DNA from: Triticum aestivum
Lineage: Eukaryota > Streptophyta > Magnoliopsida > Poales > Poaceae
Reading direction: 5' to 3'
Length of the DNA: 64,000 bases
NCBI RefSeq assembly: GCF_018294505.1
Contig: NC_057804.1
Coordinates: 249,792,156-249,856,155, forward strand
The translations under genes and the position numbers were made by a program. The notes under the pieces were generated by a model. It was not told where the DNA came from and ran no database searches. It saw only the letters and a program-made list of their open reading frames with translations. Positions within the stretch are counted from its first letter, which is position 1. Each line of letters opens with the position of its first letter. Shown piece after piece: positions 58,304 to 64,000 of the stretch.

Positions 58304-58880
58304 CTAGTGCGCTGGGTCACCAACCAACGTGTGAGGAGCAGCGGCGTTGGCGGCGATCTCAACGTGCTTCTGAACAATGCTGTCCAAGGTTGCCCTGTGG
58401 TCCAAGAAGGCTAGCGTCCTATCGCCCTCCTCTTGCATGAGTAGTCCTTGTGGACGATTTGCGCGTAGACGTGGGTCATTATGTCGATGGTGTCTTGCAG
58501 CGCCAGGCGCTGCGTGGCAAGCGCGACCTCGAGGTGGACATTCTCCGGCGCGATGGCCGGAACTCGCAGGGCCACCAGTGCGTCGAAGAGGTTGTCACCA
58601 TAGTGGCCGTTGAGGGTGGCGGGCATCGTAGAGCCTGGGCACATCGGCTGGATGCGTACGCGAAAGTCGTCCATGAGCTTCTTGACGATGGTAAACTTGT
58701 CGAGGAAACACACGACGACCTCGTCGAACAAGGAGACGAAGCTGTCATCCGAGCGGCCCCTCGCCCTGGCTGCCTCAAGTAATACCTAGAGACATTCCTT
58801 GGTGCCGGGCCGCAGGCCGGCATCATGGACCATCTGGCATTGTCGGATTTCAGTTTCCGGCAGACCCTTGAGGTTCGAAC
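58304..58880 (-). pseudogene. Unrecognised gene fragment, broken
   Basis: The minus strand carries a coherent, non-repetitive reading frame. Left to right in the protein: NLKGLPETEIRQCQMVHDAG, PGTKECL, a TAG (near 58783), EAARARGRSDDSFVSLFDEV, VCFLDKFTIVKKLMDDFRV, LFDALVALRVPAIAPENVHL, ATQRLALQDTIDIMTHVYAQ. A one-base shift near 58430 then leads to EGDRTLAFLDHRATLDSIVQ and a TAG at 58304. Amino-acid use looks like a real helical protein, about 190 residues visible. I do not recognise the family. It has one stop and one shift. The upstream part is cut off by the retroelement starting near 58888. Confidence 0.5.
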
Positions 58881-58887
58881 TCTGGGG

Positions 58888-59720
58888 TGCACATGAAGAT
58901 CTTTCCCCTACCAACTCACGTCTCGAAGCCTCGCAAGGAATCTAAGATAGAAGGAAGAACACACAAGGGACACGAGGTTTACACCGGTTCAGGCCACCAT
59001 TGTGGTGTAATACCCTACTCTAGTGTGTGGTGTGGTGGATTGCCTCACGGGCTGATGATGAACAATACAGGGGAAGAACAGCCTTGCGAGGGGCTGTTCT
59101 TGAGCTAGTGTGGTGAAATGCTTGGTGAGTTCAGTCGCCTCTCTCTCTCTAGTCTACCCGAAATCTAGATCTCCTTCAACTCTGTTGTGGCTAGCTCTAT
59201 TTATAGAGGGAGGCCCTGGGCCTCTTCCAAAAATAATGAGCGGGAAGGGCGCCAACGATTGGCCATTTTGAAGGGGAACATCTAGTACACTTATCCTAAC
59301 TAAAGTTGGTCTACGGCTGCCAAAGGCTCTGATGGTGACGCCATCCTGGGCTCCACGATGACCCCCATTCTGCTGTTCTGCTGGTCTTGGTCTTGTTGCA
59401 CCAAAACGGTAACCTTTGCCTGATGCCTTGGCCTGTGCTTGCCCCCTTTGCACCGAAGGGGAAAAAAGGACACTGCGCAGGCCGGCGCCCGCCTGGCCTC
59501 GATCGTCATGGCTTGCGTCACGGGCACCTCGCGAGGTACCCTGCCTTGATCTCTCCGCCTCCTCGCGAGCCCCCTGATGAGGCTGCTTACTGAGGAAGCT
59601 TCTATCGTCCGCCCCGTGAGGCTTGGCCCCTTGCTAGGGTCTTGAGCTTGAGCTGATGAAGCTGGGCTGTACTGGACCCCCACTTGAGCCACGCCGCAGG
59701 CCTCAGGCAGGCAAGTCTGG
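58888..59720 (-). repeat. LTR of second family X element (minus)
   Basis: Shares the family order on the plus strand: GGTTTACACCGGTTCAGGCC, AATACCCTACTCT, then a minus-strand TATA at 59198-59205 and a GC-rich U3-like part. It diverges more from the other family X copies at its outer end. Both borders are approximate; the inner end is somewhere near 59700-59720. Confidence 0.55.
59198..59205 (-). promoter_or_regulatory. TATA box of second family X element
   Basis: The minus strand reads TATAAATA in CCTCTATAAATAGAG, at about the same distance from the outer LTR end as in the other copies. Confidence 0.55.
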
Positions 59721-60037
59721 GGATCCCCGTTCCCAGAACGCCGATAGTAGCCCTCGGGCCCAAGGCGTGCCCGGACTTGGCTTAGCAGAGAAGCGAATGG
59801 GCAAGTGCGAAGCGCCGCGGGCCCCAATAGCCTGCGGCCTTGGGCGCTGCATGGCGGTTGATTGGACGTGGGCGTCTCTGCTTCCCATGATGCCTCATTA
59901 CACGCCCGGCTAGGCGGACCCGTGGTTGCACACAGCCATTCCCCTTTTGCTATCCGTGCGCTTCCTGCCCTTCCTTCTTCCTCGAGCTCCAACCTCCGCC
60001 TCCAATCCAACTCAAATTCTCCCCCCTTCCCATTGCC
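59721..60037 (+). other. Leader region of second antisense gene
   Basis: GC-rich sequence between the LTR and the ATG at 60038. It ends in a C/T-rich stretch (CCAATCCAACTC, TTCTCCCCCCTTCCC) typical of a plant 5' untranslated region. ATTGG (reverse CCAAT) occurs at 59860, but no clear TATA is seen. Confidence 0.4.
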
Positions 60038-63000
60038 ATGGCGCCAACAAAGAAGGAAAGCGGGAAGAAGCCCGCGCCTTCCTCCCGCTCGCCTCCAGCG
60101 GCGGCCCCCACCATCGATTGGTCTATCATACTCAACCCCCGAGGCCTTGGGCAACGCCCGTTCTGCTCTTGCCACCATCTTCAACGACTGCGGCAGGACC
60201 ACGGTCTGGCCTGCATCCCATGCCTCCTTTGATAGGGTTGTCATAGAGGTCCGGTTCTTCGCCGATGCTGTGTGGGCGGGTCTGGTCCCCCCTTTTCCGC
60301 TTTCTTCAATGCGGTGCTCTCCCATTATCAGATCCACATGATGCACCTCGGGCCTGAGTCCATTACGCTCCTGGCTGTCTTTGCTTTTGTTTGCGAGGCA
60401 ATGGTGGGCATTCCTCCTTCCGTTGCCTTGCTGCGCCACTTCTTCTCTTTGCGCCTGAGTGACCCCACTCAATGCTCGGGGTGTGTGAGCTTCCTCGCCG
60501 TGCCAGAGACGGCTGCTTTGGGGATCAATTTCGGCCTTCCTCCCCCTGAGGCCAGGTTCAGAGAGAGGTGGCTATACATGGATGTCGGGTTCCTAGCCCC
60601 CTGCTCTCGCACCCGACCTCGGCCGCTGTTCCCAACTCAGGCTCGGATCATGAGACGCTCACAAGCCCCCGGCTCGCCTTTGTCTTGCGCCGCTTCCAGA
60701 GTTTGAGGGTGCTCGACGTGACGGCGCCCAAGGTGGTGAAGGTGTTGCTCCAATGTCGCATTGCTCCTCTCGAGCGCCACACCCGTCGGATGTGGGACTT
60801 TGTGGGGCACAGAGACCACATGCGGTTCCAGGAGAAGGATCTAGCACCTGAAGTGTTGAAGACGGTGCTTAGGGTCCTGACTGGCGAGCCTTCCCCATGC
60901 AGCCTTTGACACGATGCTGCCCTCTTGTATGTTTGCTCGAGCAGGGCCGATTTTGTGAGGCAGATGCCCAGCTTTGACGAGTGGGGGCTGCGTCAGGTTG
61001 GCCTCACGGGACCCCGCGAGAACCCAGTTGTTGTGGTTGCCTTTCTGGTCGCCCACGGTAGCCCTGCCTCAGGTAATGGAGCGGGGAGCCGAGAATCGCC
61101 GGGAGCTGAGGGGGCCGATGTCGAGATGTGGATGCTGTGTGGTGCCCCGAAGGCGGCATCTCTGGAAGCCAGTCCTGGAGCAATGGCAGGCATGGAGTTG
61201 CAGCCTACGGCTCCTGAGGCCGGCGCTCCCGAGGCCCCGGCTGTCCCTCGTGAGGCGGCGCCCCGCGGCGTCTCCCGGGTCGGTTCCCTCGGCGCTGATC
61301 ACCTTGACGCATCCTCCATGCCAGAGGCCGACCCATGCGCCGAGCGCTTAGGTCGGTTCCGCATAGACTTCGAGGCCCACCGCAAGAGGAAGGAGGTCTT
61401 GGGCGGCGACGATCGCCCTTGCCGCCTGTTGAAGCGTAGGAAGTACTTTGCCATGGACGAGTAAGTCCTCTTCTCTCTCTGCTCCCTTACCTCACTGTTC
61501 TTGCAGCTGATCGCGGCCTTTCAGGGCCCTTCCTGCCGAATTCGCGAAGACGGCCAAGGAGTCATCCCCTCAAGCTTTGTCTTCCTCGCTGACCCTGGGC
61601 ACGCCGAGCTCGAGCAGCGCTCCCGCCGCTGGGCTAGTCGGAGAAGTGGTCCGTCCCGCTGGGCACCTCGAGCATGTGCGCCTGCTGTCCTCCCTTCACA
61701 AGCTCTCCTGGGGCATAGCTAGTGTGCCCCATGCTCCTTCCCTGTTCGTGAATGGTGATTGGCTGAAGTCGGTCTTGAGATCCTCTTCTGGGGATGGACC
61801 GGCGCCAGGCCGGATTCCTGGCGAGGTCCGTCCGGCGATTGCTGGGGCACCAGCCCCCAGCCCCACGCCGGGAGGGGGCATGCCGCCCTGAGGCCCTCCA
61901 CACATGCCAGTGGCCGAGGGTGATGTGGAATACGTGCTTAGACGCGCTCGGGAGCGTCGCGCCCTTCGTCAAGAGTTCCTCCAGGGGGTTGCGGATGCGG
62001 TGAGCTGGATCGGGGCAGAGCTTGCTGGCGACGATGCGTGCCTTGAAGCCGAAGGCCTGCGCCTCACTGAGGAGAGGCGCAAGCTGAACGTAGCTGTTGC
62101 CCTTGCGCATCACCAGTGTGACGTTGACAATGCGAAGGCTAAAGCATCGCTGGTGGCCTCGCGAGAGGCCTGCTCCCAAGCCGTCGAGGAGGCCCAGGAA
62201 GCAGACCGACGGCGCAAGGATGCGGAGGAGCGCGTGTGGGAGCACCAAGCCTGGAACAACTCTCTGGAGCGGCAAGTGGAGCTGCGCCAGGCGGCCCTTG
62301 TGTCGCTGAAGGGGGCTTCCGTCGACCAGGCGGAGCTCCTGAAGCGCGAGGAGGCGCTGATGCTAGAGGCCGCCGAGCGCAACCTTGACCTCGAGCGGTT
62401 GGAGACGAGGGAACGCCTGGTGACTCAGGCAGAGGATGACGTCGCCGCGCGGGAAGCCCAAGTCCAAGAAGAGGTCGACCGTCGTGTGGCGGAACCTCGC
62501 TCAGATCTTGAGCGCGAATACGAAGTGAGGTTCGAGTTGATCAGGGCCGAAGCTGAGGGTAGGACCGCGGCCCTCAGGGCAAAACTGGATGAAGTGACGC
62601 GGGGTGCGGACTCCTCCGTAGCCGCCCTTGGCGCAGCGTAGGCGGAGCTGGCCTCCTCCCTCGCCGAGCTGCTTCTTCTCCAATAGAGGGTTGACGGCGC
62701 CGAGGCCGTCGCACGGCAGAATGAGGACGAGATCCGTCAGCGGTAGGTTCTGGAGCATGAGCATGCCCCCATGCTCCGAATGCTCAGGGAAAGGGCTAAC
62801 ACGTCATTGGGCAACATCTGCAAGGCTGCCGCCGAGGAGCCACATGCGACCAACTACACCGGCAACCTCCAGTTCTTCACTGACGTGGTGACGCATCTGG
62901 AGAACTGCTCTGAGAGGTCTCGTTGGCTTGTAGAGGAGAGGAGCCGAGCCTTTCTTGGGTGTGCCTTCTCCCGTGTCTTCAGCTATCTACAAGACAGGGA

Positions 63001-63268
63001 TCCCCACTTCGATTTCGACGCTGCCATCACATCGGTGCCTGTAGCCATTCGGGGCGACTTGGCGCAATGGATGGAAGACAACGTGGACGCCCTCGTCAGG
63101 GCCTTCGCATCTGATGACGATGGCGTGATCGTGGTCGCTGATGAAGGTGGCGTTGTGGACGAGCCTGGCATGGACGGAGGTGGTGGCGGTGGCAGTGATG
63201 ATGTTAGTGACGCCAGCGACGCCTCTGGAGGCGCCCCGGAAGACGTGGTGAGTGATATATCCAACTGA
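60038..63268 (+). pseudogene. Second antisense aORF (PF04195 plus coiled-coil)
   Basis: Start ATG 60038 in strong context (GCCATGGCG) with a Lys/Pro-rich N-terminus (MAPTKKESGKKPAP). The PF04195 domain is split between frames: ARSALATIFNDCGRTTVW, then FFNAVLSHYQIHMMHLGP, FAFVCEAMVGIPPSVALLRH. After a shift near 60640 it continues with a charged stretch (LERHTRRMWDFVGHRDHMRF), a TGA at 60907, then WGLRQVGLTG and an Ala/Pro/Glu-rich linker to a basic KRRKYF motif before a putative intron (61461-61506). A long coiled-coil (61904-62641) and a C-terminal block (62771-63268; Gly/Asp-rich end) follow. It is opposite in strand to the adjoining LTR. It is homologous in layout to the split gene at 23443-56217, better preserved, but still carries shifts and stops. 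Confidence 0.75.
61461..61506 (+). other. Putative short intron in second antisense gene
   Basis: The donor is GACGA/GTAAGT, followed by a CT-rich tract and the acceptor TTCTTGCAG/CTGAT. It is only 46 bases, below the usual plant minimum, so either a later acceptor is used or the intron has shrunk. Confidence 0.45.
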
Positions 63269-64000
63269 TCGCATGTCGCCGCTGTTTACCCTGCATGAAG
63301 AAGGTTCGGGCTCGGCCCTAAAGATTGTAAGAGCATTTTGGGAGGGGGAGCCCCTCATGTAAAGGTTTGCGGTCGATATCCTTGTAAGCGTAACGCCGCG
63401 TGTGAGCTTATGCCGGGCTACTGGCCCGGTGATGGGTCAGCTGACTGGTTTACCTTTTGACCCCGACGAGTCCAGAGCGGGCCTGTGGGAGCCGCAATGC
63501 CTCAAGTGTCTTCTGGGTGAACCCGTTGATCCTGTGGTGAGAACCTCCGGAGAGGATGAGGCGATAGCGGTACAGATTGTAGTTGTGCTTGGCCCGGCCC
63601 GGTTCGCGAGGGGCTCATGAGGGGAGGCAGCTGACTCTAGCTTTGGACGCAAAGCCGAAACCAGAACATGAGAGATTGCTCGAACGAGACTAAACACCCC
63701 TTCCCAAAACACACGCAATTCTTAAGCTCAAATCCAGCTTAAATTCGAACCGAAGAACCTTGACAACAGAAGAAAAGGCAAAAGGCAAAAAGCCGCGTCC
63801 GACACCTAGTCTAGTCTTTGATGTCTTCTCACCAGCGCGGAGCTAAGTGCTGCCACCGGGCATGGGCGGGAGCCCCCGAGGCCCGAGGGCGGCTCTCCGG
63901 AGAATCTGGGGCATGTACAGCCCCACTCATTATTACGTGAGAGTGTCACGGGTGGCGAGCTTCACAGGAACTGGGCCTTCTTCACATGTACTAGCCTTGC
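63269..64000. other. Downstream internal region of second family X element
   Basis: Follows the antisense gene's stop. Short frames only, and no gag-pol motif before the window ends. If the model is right, minus-strand pol, gag, primer site and 5' LTR lie beyond 64000. Confidence 0.4.

Noticed and set aside
59300..60472. 390-codon minus-strand frame, the longest in the window
   Set aside because: It overlaps the LTR, the leader and the PF04195 gene on the opposite strand. Its composition is that of a GC-rich shadow frame, and it shows no known domain.
1..64000. CRISPR arrays, bacterial operons, ribosomal RNA genes, endogenous pararetrovirus
   Set aside because: No regularly spaced direct repeats with unique spacers, no rRNA signature and no viral coat or movement-protein motif were seen. 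The sequence is typical nuclear plant repeat DNA.

Overview
This window is intergenic DNA from a large, repeat-rich grass genome, most likely Triticeae (wheat, Aegilops, barley or rye). The reasons are large retrotransposon derivatives (LARDs) with LTRs over 4 kb, a Sabrina/Athila-like gypsy element, tRNA-Met-type primer sites, and deep nesting of one element inside another. I found no intact host gene. Nearly all long open frames are decayed retroelement genes or chance frames in GC-rich LTR segments. Family names are from pattern recognition and were not checked against a database.

Layout. 1-8569 is a mosaic of old fragments: LTR pieces of a recurring TATA-bearing family (called family X here), a gypsy 5' end with its primer site, a tRNA-like module, a GGAAGTTCC-rich repeat, a terminal-inverted-repeat element, a LINE-like 3' tail and a GA/GT-rich tract. 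8570-21144 is a nearly complete Sabrina-like gypsy element (1.57 kb LTRs, broken gag, open protease frame, no RT or integrase). It holds a 4.19 kb solo LARD LTR at 12571-16756 with target duplication TTTTG. It inserted into a family X LTR (7877-8569 plus 21145-21221).

21222-57548 is the main find: one old minus-strand, Tat-like, non-autonomous family X element. It has a 3' LTR at 21222-22122 and a primer site and truncated 5' LTR at 57391-57548. It has no recognisable gag-pol, only a gene on the opposite (+) strand with a PF04195 (Transposase_28, 'putative gypsy type transposon') domain followed by a coiled-coil region. That gene is split three ways (23443-24919, 41727-42519, 54696-56217) by a solo LTR (24920-41721), which itself carries a complete 12.3 kb LARD (27940-40233, duplication AGTAA), and by a second complete 12.2 kb LARD (42525-54690, duplication CAGCA). 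Removing the insertions brings the pieces together at both target sites.

57549-58887 is a low-copy-looking island with a broken, unrecognised minus-strand gene fragment. From about 58888 to the end of the window is a second family X element, again with a minus-strand LTR and a plus-strand PF04195 plus coiled-coil gene (60038-63268), also broken.

How the parts relate. The two antisense genes carry their own introns and, in the first copy, their own CCAAT/TATA signals. They match the additional ORFs (aORFs) reported for Tat-lineage gypsy elements. The LARDs share a primer site, a polypurine tract type and a conserved GTAC stem-loop in the LTR. One LARD still shows decayed reverse transcriptase and RNase H reading frames.
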